DNA from: an uncultured Oscillospiraceae bacterium
Lineage (GTDB): Bacteria > Bacillota > Clostridia > Oscillospirales > Oscillospiraceae
Reading direction: 5' to 3'
Assembly (NCBI GenBank): GCA_947626265.1
Contig: CANQRM010000006.1
Location: 62,001-126,000 of the forward strand
DNA length: 64,000 bases
Shown here: piece after piece, positions 56,208 through 64,000 of the stretch
Position numbering within the stretch: position 1 is the first letter of the stretch
Layout of the letters: the number at the start of each line of letters is the position of its first letter
Made by a program: the position numbers and the translations under genes
Notes under the pieces: model-generated
Databases searched by the model: none
What the model was told of the DNA's origin: nothing
The model's input: the letters and a program-made list of their open reading frames with translations, nothing else

Positions 56208-57395
56208 TTATGAACGATCCGACGCGCGGCGGGAACCGCCAGCCCGGAGCTTGCGGTAGGCGAGCTCCAGCATGCCGATGTTCAGCGCGGCGAAGAGGGC
56301 GAGGTACAGAGGCATGACGGCAATGCCCACCCCCTGCTGGACGTGGCCGAATACCGTGGGCATGAGGGTGCTGCCCGTATAGGCCGATGCCATCTGCAGG
56401 CCGATGACCGCCGCGCTGTACTTTTTGCCGAAGTTGGCGGGGGCCATGTGCTGGATGGCGGGATAGACCGGGCCCATGCCCGTGCCGGTAAGGACGAAGC
56501 CCACAGCGGCCACGATATAGCCCTTGAAGGGCAGCGCCACCAGGGCCAGGCCCAGAAATTCCACGGCGACGCCCAGGCGGATGAGCCTCCGGTCCCCCAG
56601 CCTGTTGGAGATGAAACCGGAGATGAGCCGGCCCAGCATGAGCCCGCCGTAGACCAGTGAGCCGAAGGAGGCGATGAGCTCCCGGCTCATGCCCTGCTTC
56701 GTGCCGGCAAAGTAGCTGCTGGTCCAGAGAAAGGCGGTGGCCTCCCCGGCGCAGTAGGCGAAAAAGCCGATGAGCGTCAGCACCACCCCGGGCCGCTTCA
56801 AGGTCTCCGCTATCCCGGCGCTCTCCTCCGCCTCCTGCTCCCCGGGCCCCTGGCCCCGCTTCCACAGGGGCAGGGACAGCACGCATACCCCGAGGATGGC
56901 AAGCTGCAGATAGGCCGTCCAGCGGTAGCCCTCGTTCCAGCGGGCATACCGCAGGGCCAGGGCCATGAGGTTGGGGCTGATGACCGCCCCCAGGCCGTAA
57001 AAGCAGTGGAGAAAGTTCATCACCGAGGAGGAGTAGTGGTTGGCCACATAGTGATTCAGCGACGCGTCCACGCTCCCGGCCCCCAGGCCGTAGGGCACGG
57101 CGAAAAGGAAGAGCATCCAGTACTTCGTGCAGAAGGAAAAGCCCAAAAGCCCCGCCACGGTGAGGCCCGTGGACACGATGACGATCCAGGGCGTAGGCAG
57201 CTTTCGGATGAGCCGGGGGCTGGCCAGGGCCGACAGGATGGTCATGAACGCAATGGCCATGGACACATACCCGGCGTAGGAGGAGGGCACCTGAAAGGCG
57301 GTCTGCATGGTGGGCCAGGCGGAGCCCAAAAGGGAGTCGGGCAGCCCCAGGCTCACGAAGGCGAGATAAATGACGGCGACGAGCAGCGAACCCAT
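56208..57395 (-). CDS. MFS transporter
   Basis: The 395-aa protein has about twelve helices and the FGLPDSLLGSAWPTMQ-like start seen in bacterial sugar or fucose-permease-type MFS proteins. The centre has a charged loop of about 30 residues, and GLMLGRLISGFISNRLGDRRLIR is the MFS loop after helix eight. Substrate unknown. It is followed upstream by a phosphatase and nth genes on the same strand with gaps of 13 bp or less, so they are likely co-transcribed. Confidence 0.85.
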   Translation of the reverse strand: MGSLLVAVIYLAFVSLGLPDSLLGSAWPTMQTAFQVPSSYAGYVSMAIAFMTILSALASPRLIRKLPTPWIVIVSTGLTVAGLLGFSFCTKYWMLFLFAVPYGLGAGSVDASLNHYVANHYSSSVMNFLHCFYGLGAVISPNLMALALRYARWNEGYRWTAYLQLAILGVCVLSLPLWKRGQGPGEQEAEESAGIAETLKRPGVVLTLIGFFAYCAGEATAFLWTSSYFAGTKQGMSRELIASFGSLVYGGLMLGRLISGFISNRLGDRRLIRLGVAVEFLGLALVALPFKGYIVAAVGFVLTGTGMGPVYPAIQHMAPANFGKKYSAAVIGLQMASAYTGSTLMPTVFGHVQQGVGIAVMPLYLALFAALNIGMLELAYRKLRAGGSRRASDRS

Positions 57396-57408
57396 ATCTC
57401 TACGCTCC

Positions 57409-58140
57409 TTATTCCAGGTAATACTCTTCCAGCTTTTCGATCTCCTCCGGCCCCACGCTCAGGGCCATCTCCAGGTAGTGCCCGATGGAGCCGTACTCCA
57501 TCTCCACGCAGTCGAAGTAAAAGCGGATGTTCCGCTCGCAGACGAAAAAGACCTCTTTCATGAGGGCTCTCTGCGCCTCCGGGGCCCCGGCCAGGGCCTC
57601 CATCTGCTTTTGGGCGAACTGGTTGGTGAGCAGGTACTCGGCGATGACTGCGTCCCTGTCGAAGCCCAACGCGCTCATAAGCAGCGCCGCGCCCACGCCG
57701 GTGCGGTCCTTTCCCTGGGTGCAGTGCCACAGCACCGGCTTGCCCTCCGCCGCCAGCAGCTCCCGGAAGAAGGCCCCGTAGGCGTCGATGGCGAGAGGGT
57801 GCAGGCTCAAAAGCCGGTAGAACTGGTGGAACACCTCCCGGACCTCCAAGGGGTCCTGGCTCTTGATGGGGATATACACCTCCAGATCCGGCACCGGGGG
57901 AATGTGGAAGTTTTTCGCCCCGGGCACGGGCCTGTCCGGGTGCCGGGCCCGCTCCCGGTTGTCCCGCATGTCCACCACGAGGCCCAGGCCCATATCAGCG
58001 AGCTGCCTGATATCCCCGTCGGAGGCCCGGCCCAAGTGGCCGGTGCGCAGGAGCATGCCCTCCCGTATCCGGGCCCCATCGGGCCGTGTGAGGCCGCTCA
58101 GGTCCCGGGCGTTGTCGATATTTTCAAAATCCAAAAACAT
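57409..58140 (-). CDS. tyrosine-protein phosphatase (Y_phosphatase3 family)
   Basis: The 243-aa protein has the P-loop HCTQGKDRTGVGAALLM near residue 140, with Cys and Arg as catalytic residues. An N-terminal NARDLSGL start and VVDMRDNRERA are typical of the family that includes LipA-like and other secreted or cytosolic dual-specificity phosphatases. No signal peptide is visible. It directly abuts nth. Target unknown. Confidence 0.9.
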   Translation of the reverse strand: MFLDFENIDNARDLSGLTRPDGARIREGMLLRTGHLGRASDGDIRQLADMGLGLVVDMRDNRERARHPDRPVPGAKNFHIPPVPDLEVYIPIKSQDPLEVREVFHQFYRLLSLHPLAIDAYGAFFRELLAAEGKPVLWHCTQGKDRTGVGAALLMSALGFDRDAVIAEYLLTNQFAQKQMEALAGAPEAQRALMKEVFFVCERNIRFYFDCVEMEYGSIGHYLEMALSVGPEEIEKLEEYYLE

Positions 58141-58785
58141 TTATGTATGTTCCCTTTCATAGGTCTGACACCACTGCCTGACGCAGCACGCCTCGCACCT
58201 GGGCGCCCGGGCGGAGCACACCGCCCGGCCATGGTACACGATGCGGTGGCAGAAGTCGGAGCACCCCTCGGGCGGCAGAATGGCCCGCAGGGCGGTCTCT
58301 ATTTTGGGCGGGTCCTTCATATCGTCCACCAAGCCCATGCGGTTGGAGAGCCTGATGCAGTGGGTGTCCACCACCACGCTGCCGGGCTTGTGGTACACGT
58401 CGCCCAGGATGAGGTTGGCGCTCTTCCGCCCCACGCCGGGGAGCTTTAAGAGGTCCTCCATGTTGTCCGGCACCACGCCGCCGAAGTCATTGACCAGCAT
58501 CCGGGCGGCGGCCACGATGTCCCGGGCCTTGCCCCGGAAAAAGCCGCAGGAATGGATGTAGGGCTCCACGTCCTCGGGCTCCGCCGCGGCCATGGTCTCC
58601 GGGTCCGGGAACCGGGCGAACAGCGCCGGGGATATCATGTTCACCCGCTCGTCGGTGCACTGGGCGGCCAGGCGCACCTGCACCAGAAGCTGCCACGCCT
58701 CCTTGTAGTCCAGCGTGCAGTCCGCGAGAGGGTATTCCTCCGCAAGAGCGTTCACAATGTGTTCCACCTGTTCGGCCGTTCTCAT
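58141..58785 (-). CDS. nth: endonuclease III (DNA glycosylase/AP lyase)
   Basis: The 214-aa base-excision repair enzyme removes oxidised pyrimidines. The helix-hairpin-helix LPGVGRKSANLILG carries the catalytic lysine, and VDTHCIRLSNRMGL carries the catalytic aspartate. A C-terminal [4Fe-4S] cluster uses CSARAPRCEACCVRQWC. All key residues are present. Confidence 0.95.
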   Translation of the reverse strand: MRTAEQVEHIVNALAEEYPLADCTLDYKEAWQLLVQVRLAAQCTDERVNMISPALFARFPDPETMAAAEPEDVEPYIHSCGFFRGKARDIVAAARMLVNDFGGVVPDNMEDLLKLPGVGRKSANLILGDVYHKPGSVVVDTHCIRLSNRMGLVDDMKDPPKIETALRAILPPEGCSDFCHRIVYHGRAVCSARAPRCEACCVRQWCQTYEREHT

Positions 58786-58834
58786 AAGCTTTCCCCGCTT
58801 TCTGTATCTCTTTGAGAAATCTTATCACGGCCTG

Positions 58835-58863
58835 TTGCAAATTCCAAGGGTAATCTTTATAAT
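58835..58863 (+). promoter_or_regulatory. promoter of rarA
   Basis: TTGCAA (58835-58840), a 17-bp spacer and TATAAT (58858-58863) lie 34 bp before ATG 58897. Confidence 0.8.
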
Positions 58864-58896
58864 TTATGTATATCTTATTTTAAAGGACCTGACGCC

Positions 58897-60162
58897 ATGT
58901 ACCGTCCCCTTGCAGATGAATTTAGGCCCCAGACCCTGGACGACGTGTTTGGCCAGGAGCATATCCTGGGGGAAAACGGCATGCTCCGGCGCATCGCGGA
59001 GAGCGACCACATCCCCTGCATGATATTCTACGGCCCCTCCGGCACGGGCAAGACCACCGTGGCCCGCATCATCGCCCAGCGCACGGACAGGCCCCTGCGG
59101 CGATTGAACGCCACCACGGCGGGCCTGGCGGACATCAAGGCCATCATCGACGAGCTGGACACCCTCCTGGCCCCGGAGGGGGTGCTGCTGTACCTGGACG
59201 AGATACAGTACTTCAACAAAAAGCAGCAGCAGTCCCTTCTGGACTTCATCGAAAACGGGAAGATCACGCTGATCGCCTCCACTACGGAGAACCCCTATTT
59301 CTGCGTGTTCAACGCCATCCTCTCCCGGAGCACGGTCTTTGAGTTCAGGCAGCTCACGCCTGCCGATGTGAAAAAGGCCATGGAGCGGGTGCTGCGGCTC
59401 CTGCAGGAGCGGGACGGCGTCACCATTTCCCCGGAGGAAGGGGTACTGGACTACATCGCCTCCGCCTGCGGCGGGGACGTGCGAAAGAGCATCAACACCC
59501 TGGAGCTTCTCTACTCCACCGCCCACATGGGAAAGGCCGGCATGGCGTTCACCATGGCCGATGCCCGGGCCGTCACCCAGCGAAGCGCCATGCGCTACGA
59601 CAGGGACGGAGACGAACACTTTGACATCCTCTCGGCGCTGATGAAATCCATGCGGGGCTCGGACCCGGACGCGGCGCTGCACTACCTGGCCCGGTTTCTG
59701 GAGACCGGGGACCTTTTGGGCGCCTGCCGGCGCATCCTCTGCTCCGCCAGCGAGGACATAGGCCTTGCCTACCCCATGGCGGTGCCCATCGTGAAGGCAT
59801 GTGTGGACTCGGCGCTGCAGCTGGGCTTGCCCGAGGCCCGGCTGCCCCTTGCCGAGGCGGTCATATTCCTCGCCACCTGCCCCAAGTCCAACACCGGCTG
59901 CATGGCCATCGACGCGGCCATCGCCGACGTGAAGGCGGGCAAGTCCGGCCCCATCCCCCGGCAGCTTCAGAACGTCCACGCCGACGGCACGGGCTTTGAA
60001 CGGGAGCAGGGGTATCTCTACCCCCACAACTTTCCCAACCGGTGGGTGGCCCAGCAGTACCTGCCCGACAGCCTCAAGGACGCCCATTACTACGAATACG
60101 GCGACAACAAGACCGAACAGGCCGCGAAAAAGTATTGGGACCTGATCAAGGGGAAGGGTTGA
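58897..60162 (+). CDS. rarA: replication-associated recombination protein A (RarA/MgsA AAA+ ATPase)
   Basis: The 421-aa AAA+ ATPase acts at stalled replication forks. Walker A is GPSGTGKTTVAR near residue 45 and Walker B is LLYLDEIQYF near 105; sensor 1 is STTENPYFCV. The C-terminal part has the family segments RDGDEHFDILSALMKSMRGSDPDA and LLGACRRILCSASEDIGLAYP, ending in HNFPNRWVAQQYLPD. It faces nth divergently. Confidence 0.94.
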   Translation: MYRPLADEFRPQTLDDVFGQEHILGENGMLRRIAESDHIPCMIFYGPSGTGKTTVARIIAQRTDRPLRRLNATTAGLADIKAIIDELDTLLAPEGVLLYLDEIQYFNKKQQQSLLDFIENGKITLIASTTENPYFCVFNAILSRSTVFEFRQLTPADVKKAMERVLRLLQERDGVTISPEEGVLDYIASACGGDVRKSINTLELLYSTAHMGKAGMAFTMADARAVTQRSAMRYDRDGDEHFDILSALMKSMRGSDPDAALHYLARFLETGDLLGACRRILCSASEDIGLAYPMAVPIVKACVDSALQLGLPEARLPLAEAVIFLATCPKSNTGCMAIDAAIADVKAGKSGPIPRQLQNVHADGTGFEREQGYLYPHNFPNRWVAQQYLPDSLKDAHYYEYGDNKTEQAAKKYWDLIKGKG

Positions 60163-60206
60163 CCCGCCGGGCGAGGCCGCCCTATGCCAGTCCGATGCCC
60201 GGCGGG
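60163..60206. other. long inverted repeat after rarA
   Basis: CCCGCCGGGC (60163-60172) and GCCCGGCGGG (60197-60206) are perfect inverted repeats with a 24-nt loop and no T-run. The remaining bases to 60311 show nothing else recognisable. Confidence 0.5.
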
Positions 60207-60311
60207 AGCCGGCAGTGTGCCGGATGCGGTTGGTGAGCGAAGCGAACTTTAGCAGCAGGCATACTGTCGGGCCCGTCCGGGCAAAACCTGCGTCCTCAAA
60301 GGGCGGCCTAT

Positions 60312-60656
60312 TTACAGCACCCGCCCCTTCACCGTCGCGATGATCTCCCGCGCTTTCAGCACCTGGTCCGTGCGCACGTTCACGGTGAGCTTCGCCTGGC
60401 CGGCGGTGGCGGCGGTCCGCTCCATGGCGGCCCTTGAGCCCAGCACCGCCGCGTACATCTGCCCCGGCAGGACGCCTTCCGTCTGACGCCTGTCGAAGGC
60501 CGGGCCCATGGTCAGAAGGGGCATATCGTTTTCCGGCTTCCGCCGGGGCGCCCGCAGGTCCGCCACCGAGAACTCCACCCCGTTGCGCCGCAGGCGCATC
60601 AATGCCAGGTCCGCCCCATCCCGATCGTCAAATACAGCCGTGAGCTGCGTCGTCAT
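60312..60656 (-). CDS. small protein of unknown function (stress-protein-17M-like)
   Basis: The 114-aa protein has alternating short strands and helices, with TTQLTAVFDDRDGADLALMRLRRNGVEFSV at the start. This resembles the alpha/beta fold of heat-induced GsiB/YflT-type stress proteins, but the match is weak. ATG 60656 is preferred because AGAGG lies about 9 nt upstream, whereas ATG 60662 is too close to it. It is transcribed divergently from the radical SAM gene. Confidence 0.55.
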   Translation of the reverse strand: MTTQLTAVFDDRDGADLALMRLRRNGVEFSVADLRAPRRKPENDMPLLTMGPAFDRRQTEGVLPGQMYAAVLGSRAAMERTAATAGQAKLTVNVRTDQVLKAREIIATVKGRVL

Positions 60657-60710
60657 GAGCATACACCTCTTTCACGAGGTAGATTGCCCCATATCCAGGA
60701 GGAAAATACC

Positions 60711-61595
60711 ATGCGCTACGAAGGCGATATCTACCGTCCCCCCGGGGAGTGGAAGAGCTATCTGCTCCAATGCACCGTGGGCTGCTCCAACAATACCTGC
60801 ACCTTCTGCGACATGTACAAGGCCAAGCGGTATCATGTCCGGCCGCTGGAGGACGTTTTGGAGGACATCCAAATGGCCACCGGCACCTTCTGGCGGGAGG
60901 CGGAGACGGTATTTCTCTGCGACGGGGACGCCATCGACCTGCCCGTGGACTATCTTCTCGCGGTGCTGGCCGCACTCTACAAGTCCTTCCCCCGGCTGCG
61001 GCGGGTCACCACCTATGCCGGGCCCCTGTCCACATTGCGCAAGAGCCCCGAGGAGCTCCGGACTATCCGCGCCGCGGGCCTTCAGCGGGCTTACTTAGGC
61101 GTGGAGACGGGGGACGACGCCCTGCTGCGCCATGTGAAAAAGGGCGTGGGCGCCGAGGGCATGCTGGAGGCAGGAAGGCGACTGGTGGAGGCGGGGTTCG
61201 ACCTCTGGACCATCGTCATCACGGGCCTGGAGGGCGGCGACCGGGAGGCCCTGGAGCGAAACGCCGCCCTCACCGCGAAGATGATAAACGACATGGGCCC
61301 CAAGCACCTCTCCTCCATGACCTACATGCCCGTGGAGGGCACGCCCATGTATGAGGAGGTCCGGCGGGGGGAAATGACCCTGCAGACGCCTTTCGAGAGT
61401 CTGTTGGAGGTGCGCCGGCTGGTAGAGCAGATAGAGCTCAGCGGCCTTCATTACACCTCCAACCACGCCTCCAACTACCTGCCCATCAAGGGCACCTTGA
61501 AGGAGGACCGGGCACGGATATTGGCCCAGCTGGACCAGGTGCTGGCCGCCCATGATACCTCCCTTCTCCGGGACGACGCCATGAGGGGGCTTTGA
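60711..61595 (+). CDS. radical SAM protein
   Basis: The 294-aa protein carries a radical SAM cluster motif with an altered spacing, GCSNNTCTFC (Cx4Cx2C), preceded by another cysteine in CTVGC. GVETGDD and EGGDREALERNA follow, as in the Elp3-like/B12-independent radical SAM enzymes that lack a second domain. The reaction is unknown. AGGAGG precedes ATG 60711. The next gene starts 1 nt after its stop, so the two are coupled. Confidence 0.85.
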   Translation: MRYEGDIYRPPGEWKSYLLQCTVGCSNNTCTFCDMYKAKRYHVRPLEDVLEDIQMATGTFWREAETVFLCDGDAIDLPVDYLLAVLAALYKSFPRLRRVTTYAGPLSTLRKSPEELRTIRAAGLQRAYLGVETGDDALLRHVKKGVGAEGMLEAGRRLVEAGFDLWTIVITGLEGGDREALERNAALTAKMINDMGPKHLSSMTYMPVEGTPMYEEVRRGEMTLQTPFESLLEVRRLVEQIELSGLHYTSNHASNYLPIKGTLKEDRARILAQLDQVLAAHDTSLLRDDAMRGL

Positions 61596-61596
61596 C

Positions 61597-62253
61597 ATGA
61601 CCGATACTGTGAGAGCGGACGTGCAGACGCTTTGGGACTATATGCACGTGGATATGGCCCCCGCCAAATCCGACGTAATCGTGGGTTTCGGCTGCTATGA
61701 CGAGCTTATACCCCTCCGGGCGGCGGAGCTCTATAAGGCGGGATACGCCCCGCTGGTGGTGTTCTCCGGCGGGCTGGGACGCAACACCGCGGGGCTCTGG
61801 CACACCTCCGAGGCGGAGCGGTTCGCCGCCCTGGCCAGGGAGGCGGGGGTGCCGGAGAACGCTATTCTGCTGGAAACTCACTCGGCCAACGCCGCGGAGA
61901 ATTACCTGTTCACCAAGGCGCTGCTGGCGGAGGAAAATATCCCCGCCGTCCATGTGCTCGCGGTGCACAAGCCCTATATGGAGCGGCGGGTATTTGCCGC
62001 CGTGCCCATCTACTGGCCCGAGGCAGATTTCATCATCACCTCACCACAGGTCACCGTTGACGAGCACATCGCCGCCGCCCAGAAGGTGGGCATGACGGAG
62101 AAGGGCGTCATTGAGACGCTGGTCGGCGACGTGCAGCGCATGGCCCTCTACCCCTGCGCGGGCTACCAGATACCCCAGTTCATCCCGCCCGCCGTGCGGG
62201 AGGCCTACGACCGGCTCACCGCCGTGGGCTATACCGGCCAGCTCATCCAATAA
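61597..62253 (+). CDS. YdcF/DUF218-family protein
   Basis: The 218-aa protein has the YdcF-type core: DVIVGFGCYDELIPLRAAELYKAG, VFSGGLGRNTA, SEAERFAALAREAGVPENAILLE and the ANAAENYLF asparagine motif. YdcF binds SAM in vitro and related ElyC/SanA proteins affect wall carriers. No signal or membrane segment is visible here. Function unknown. Confidence 0.82.
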   Translation: MTDTVRADVQTLWDYMHVDMAPAKSDVIVGFGCYDELIPLRAAELYKAGYAPLVVFSGGLGRNTAGLWHTSEAERFAALAREAGVPENAILLETHSANAAENYLFTKALLAEENIPAVHVLAVHKPYMERRVFAAVPIYWPEADFIITSPQVTVDEHIAAAQKVGMTEKGVIETLVGDVQRMALYPCAGYQIPQFIPPAVREAYDRLTAVGYTGQLIQ

Positions 62254-62260
62254 AAGGGCC

Positions 62261-62290
62261 GCCGTCCCACAGTTTCGGGGCGGCGGTCTT
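62261..62290 (+). terminator. terminator after the YdcF gene
   Basis: CCGCCGTCCC and GGGGCGGCGG pair with one G-T pair and are followed by TCTT. Confidence 0.6.
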
Positions 62291-62316
62291 GACTTTGGCT
62301 TGAAATGGATTATAAT
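62289..62316 (+). promoter_or_regulatory. promoter of the 55-aa protein gene
   Basis: TTGACT (62289-62294), 16 bp and TATAAT (62311-62316). Confidence 0.8.
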
Positions 62317-62370
62317 AAATAATGTCCAATCTTATCAGCGCTTATAGTCTATGAAAGGGGGCTGTGCATC

Positions 62371-62538
62371 ATGGCGGACGAGTACAAGAAGCCGTATTTC
62401 ATCCTGTTCAACGGCATCACGGACACGCTGGCGTCGCTGGATGCCGGTAAACTGGGCGAGGCGCGGGAGAGGCTCATCCGAGCCCAGCAGGAGGCAGAGG
62501 ACGCGTACATCAGCGAAGAGGAAAGCAACGCAAGCTGA
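62371..62538 (+). CDS. conserved small protein of 55 aa
   Basis: The reading frame starts ATG 62371 after AAAGGGGG and encodes MADEYKKPYFILFNGITDTL followed by a charged helix with ARERLIRAQQEAEDAYISEEE. It has its own strong promoter and terminator, so it is a real gene despite its size. Similar peptides with PYFILFNGITDA-type starts are recalled from other Oscillospiraceae, but function is unknown. The charged helix suggests a partner protein. Confidence 0.75.
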   Translation: MADEYKKPYFILFNGITDTLASLDAGKLGEARERLIRAQQEAEDAYISEEESNAS

Positions 62539-62571
62539 AAGGCCGGGGGCGATGCCCCCGGCCTTCTTTTT
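62539..62571. terminator. bidirectional terminator
   Basis: AAGGCCGGGGGC pairs with GCCCCCGGCCTT and is followed by CTTTTT. It ends the 55-aa gene and the convergent greA. Confidence 0.9.
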
Positions 62572-63074
62572 CAGAACCTGCTGATCTCCATGGTATCGTC
62601 GTCGGCGCCCTTTTCCACGGCCCGTATCTGGGCCCAGTAGCCGCCGTCGCCCACCTTGATGAATACCCGGTCCCCTGCCTTATGGCCCAGCAGCGCCTGA
62701 CCCACGGGGGATTCCTTGCTGATGCGCCCCTTCATGGGGTCCTGGCGCAGGGTGGTCACCAGCGTGATGGTCATCTCCTCGTTCCGGTCCTCCGTGAAGA
62801 GGGTCACCTTGTCGAAAAGCCCCACCTCATCGTCGGCGCCCGCTTTGGCCTTGATGACCACCGCCGAGGCGATCATGCGCTTCAAGTACCGGATGCGGCT
62901 CTCGTTCTTGTTCTTGGCCTGCTTGGCGGCCTTGTACTCGAAGTTTTCCGACAGGTCCCCGAACCCCCGTGCGATCTGTACGTCCTCGATGAGCTTGGGG
63001 CGCAGCTCCGTCTCCCGGTAGTCTATCTCCTCCTGCATCTTGCGGATATCCACCGCCGTCAATTCGTCGTGCAT
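62571..63074 (-). CDS. greA: transcription elongation factor GreA
   Basis: The 167-aa protein has the N-terminal coiled coil (RETELRPKLIEDVQIARGFGDLSENFEYKAAKQAKN) that enters the RNA polymerase channel with acidic residues at its tip (GDLSENFEY). The C-terminal FKBP-like domain has SPVGQALLGHKAGD. It rescues backtracked polymerase by stimulating RNA cleavage. ATG 63074 is favoured because GGAGGG is 6 nt away; ATG 63080 abuts that site. Confidence 0.93.
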   Translation of the reverse strand: MHDELTAVDIRKMQEEIDYRETELRPKLIEDVQIARGFGDLSENFEYKAAKQAKNKNESRIRYLKRMIASAVVIKAKAGADDEVGLFDKVTLFTEDRNEEMTITLVTTLRQDPMKGRISKESPVGQALLGHKAGDRVFIKVGDGGYWAQIRAVEKGADDDTMEISRF

Positions 63075-63162
63075 GTGCATCCCTCCGCCCGTTACTTTAG
63101 TCCAGTTCGCCGAAAAAGTCAATCCGCCTTTGAGGGGCTTTTCCCCGGGTGGCGAAGTGTGC

Positions 63163-63177
63163 TATACTGTGCCCATG
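63163..63177 (+). promoter_or_regulatory. -10 box immediately upstream of folC (possible leaderless start)
   Basis: TATACT at 63163-63168 lies 6 bp before ATG 63175, and no ribosome-binding site is seen between or before. Transcription would begin at or beside the A of the start codon. Confidence 0.45.
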
Positions 63178-64000
63178 AATATGGATTTCCTCCAATTTTA
63201 TAACGATACGCCCAAGTTCACCCACGCCCCCGGCCTGCAGGTCATGCAGGCGCTCTGCGCCCAGCTGGGCGACCCGCAGCGGGCGCTTCGATGCGTGCAC
63301 ATCGCCGGCACCAACGGCAAGGGCTCCTGCGCCGCCATGGCAAGCGCCATGCTCCGGGCGGCGGGGTACAAGACGGGCCTCTACACCTCCCCGGACCTGA
63401 CCGGACCCTGGGAACGGATGCAGGTGAATGGAGTTTACATAAGTATATCCGACTTTGCCCGCGTCACCGCACAGGTGAAGGCCGCCTGTCAGGGCTTGGA
63501 AGAACCCAGCTACTTCGAGAAGATGACCGCCGCGGCGTTTTTGTGGTTCGCCGAGCAGGGCTGCGACTATGTGGTGTTGGAGACGGGCCTGGGGGGCCGG
63601 CTGGACGCCACGAATGTGATCGAAACGCCCGCTGTATCAGTGCTTATGCCCATCGGCATGGACCACACCGCCGTGCTGGGCTCTACCCTCGCCGCCATCG
63701 CCGGGGAGAAGGCGGGCATTATAAAGCCCGGCTGCCCCGCCGTCACGGCGGTCCAGCCCCCGGAGGCCCTGGCGGTCATCCGGGACCGGGCCAAAGCGGT
63801 GGGCGCGCCGTTGCATGAAGTTGACATAACAATTCTATTTCTTCTGTCCCACTCCCCCGCCGGACAGCGGTTCAACTATGACGGGATGGGGGACGTCTTT
63901 CTTCCCCTGCTGGGCCGATACCAGGCGGAGAACGCCTGCTCCGCCATCGAGGCGGGCCGGGCCCTGGGGCTTTCCGGGAACGCCATACAAAAGGGCCTGG
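63175..64000 (+). CDS. folC: folylpolyglutamate/dihydrofolate synthase (partial, C-terminus off window)
   Basis: About 275 residues of the Mur-ligase-type enzyme are present. Landmarks are HIAGTNGKGSCAAMAS (the ATP P-loop), GLYTSPDLTGPWERMQVNG, LETGLGGRLDATNV and GMDHTAVLGSTLAAIAGEKAGIIKPG. FolC adds glutamate to folates. ATG 63181 is an alternative start. The start is notable for the absence of a Shine-Dalgarno sequence and a -10 box just upstream. Confidence 0.92.
   Translation, partial: MNMDFLQFYNDTPKFTHAPGLQVMQALCAQLGDPQRALRCVHIAGTNGKGSCAAMASAMLRAAGYKTGLYTSPDLTGPWERMQVNGVYISISDFARVTAQVKAACQGLEEPSYFEKMTAAAFLWFAEQGCDYVVLETGLGGRLDATNVIETPAVSVLMPIGMDHTAVLGSTLAAIAGEKAGIIKPGCPAVTAVQPPEALAVIRDRAKAVGAPLHEVDITILFLLSHSPAGQRFNYDGMGDVFLPLLGRYQAENACSAIEAGRALGLSGNAIQKGL

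Noticed and set aside
60163-60311. Small non-coding RNA or riboswitch after rarA
   Set aside because: Apart from one inverted repeat there is no promoter, terminator or conserved aptamer core visible.

Overview
The window reads as chromosomal DNA of a GC-rich, spore-forming, Gram-positive clostridium. The inference rests on spoIIID, a SpoIIIE/FtsK translocase, Mini-RNase III, RqcH, BlaI/M56 and rubrerythrin genes, a sortase with an SPxTG substrate, strong AGGAGG ribosome-binding sites and GC-rich codon use. The gene set resembles gut Oscillospiraceae, but no 16S gene is present and the genus cannot be fixed.

Left part (1-7.6 kb): a leftward exopolysaccharide/capsule operon runs Wzz-like CpsC, tyrosine kinase CpsD, PHP phosphatase CpsB, class B sortase, SPQTG-anchored protein, LCP ligase, UDP-glucose dehydrogenase and UDP-glucuronate decarboxylase (cut by the window edge). 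Its upstream region is a 193-bp segment between perfect 19-bp inverted repeats, beside a small serine recombinase whose last codons lie inside one repeat. This looks like an invertible promoter switch. From 7.6 to 12 kb a second leftward operon encodes a MATE transporter fused to an RsbW-like ATPase domain, a D-Ala-D-Ala-ligase-type ATP-grasp enzyme, a Cys-rich peptide with a double-glycine leader, and a methyltransferase-STAS protein that itself ends in a leader-like GG motif.

Middle (12-27.5 kb): spoIIID, a methionine gamma-lyase-like enzyme and a DMT transporter are followed by a prophage remnant (two tail-fibre-like genes, XkdX, XhlA, holin and endolysin, with no head or integrase genes). 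Housekeeping genes follow: rubrerythrin, uppP, ftsK/spoIIIE, mrnC, rqcH, an SLH-like surface protein and tRNA-Leu(GAG).

27.6-46.6 kb: two giant paralogous secreted proteins (2125 and 2182 aa) share almost identical C-terminal cell-wall-binding regions. Next come a Nif11-type peptide, a lipoprotein, a second GG-leader peptide and a 1135-aa single-chain amino-acid ABC importer ending in a degenerate RsbW-like domain. Three genes (both giants and the lipoprotein) share a 29-bp element placed exactly 25 bp upstream of their -10 boxes, and one of these promoters has a G9 tract in its -35/-10 spacer. A different two-box motif precedes both leftward peptide genes and the lipoprotein. The two peptide loci, 30 kb apart, therefore share peptides, transporter-RsbW fusions and a promoter motif, and may form one signalling or export system.

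Right part (46.7-64 kb): a BlaI/BlaR1-like pair with a non-standard sensor, a MATE pump, a LacI-controlled maltodextrin ABC importer with MalQ, an MFS transporter, a protein phosphatase, nth, rarA, a radical SAM protein, a YdcF protein, a conserved 55-aa protein, greA and a partial folC. Operons are short and most are closed by clear rho-independent terminators.
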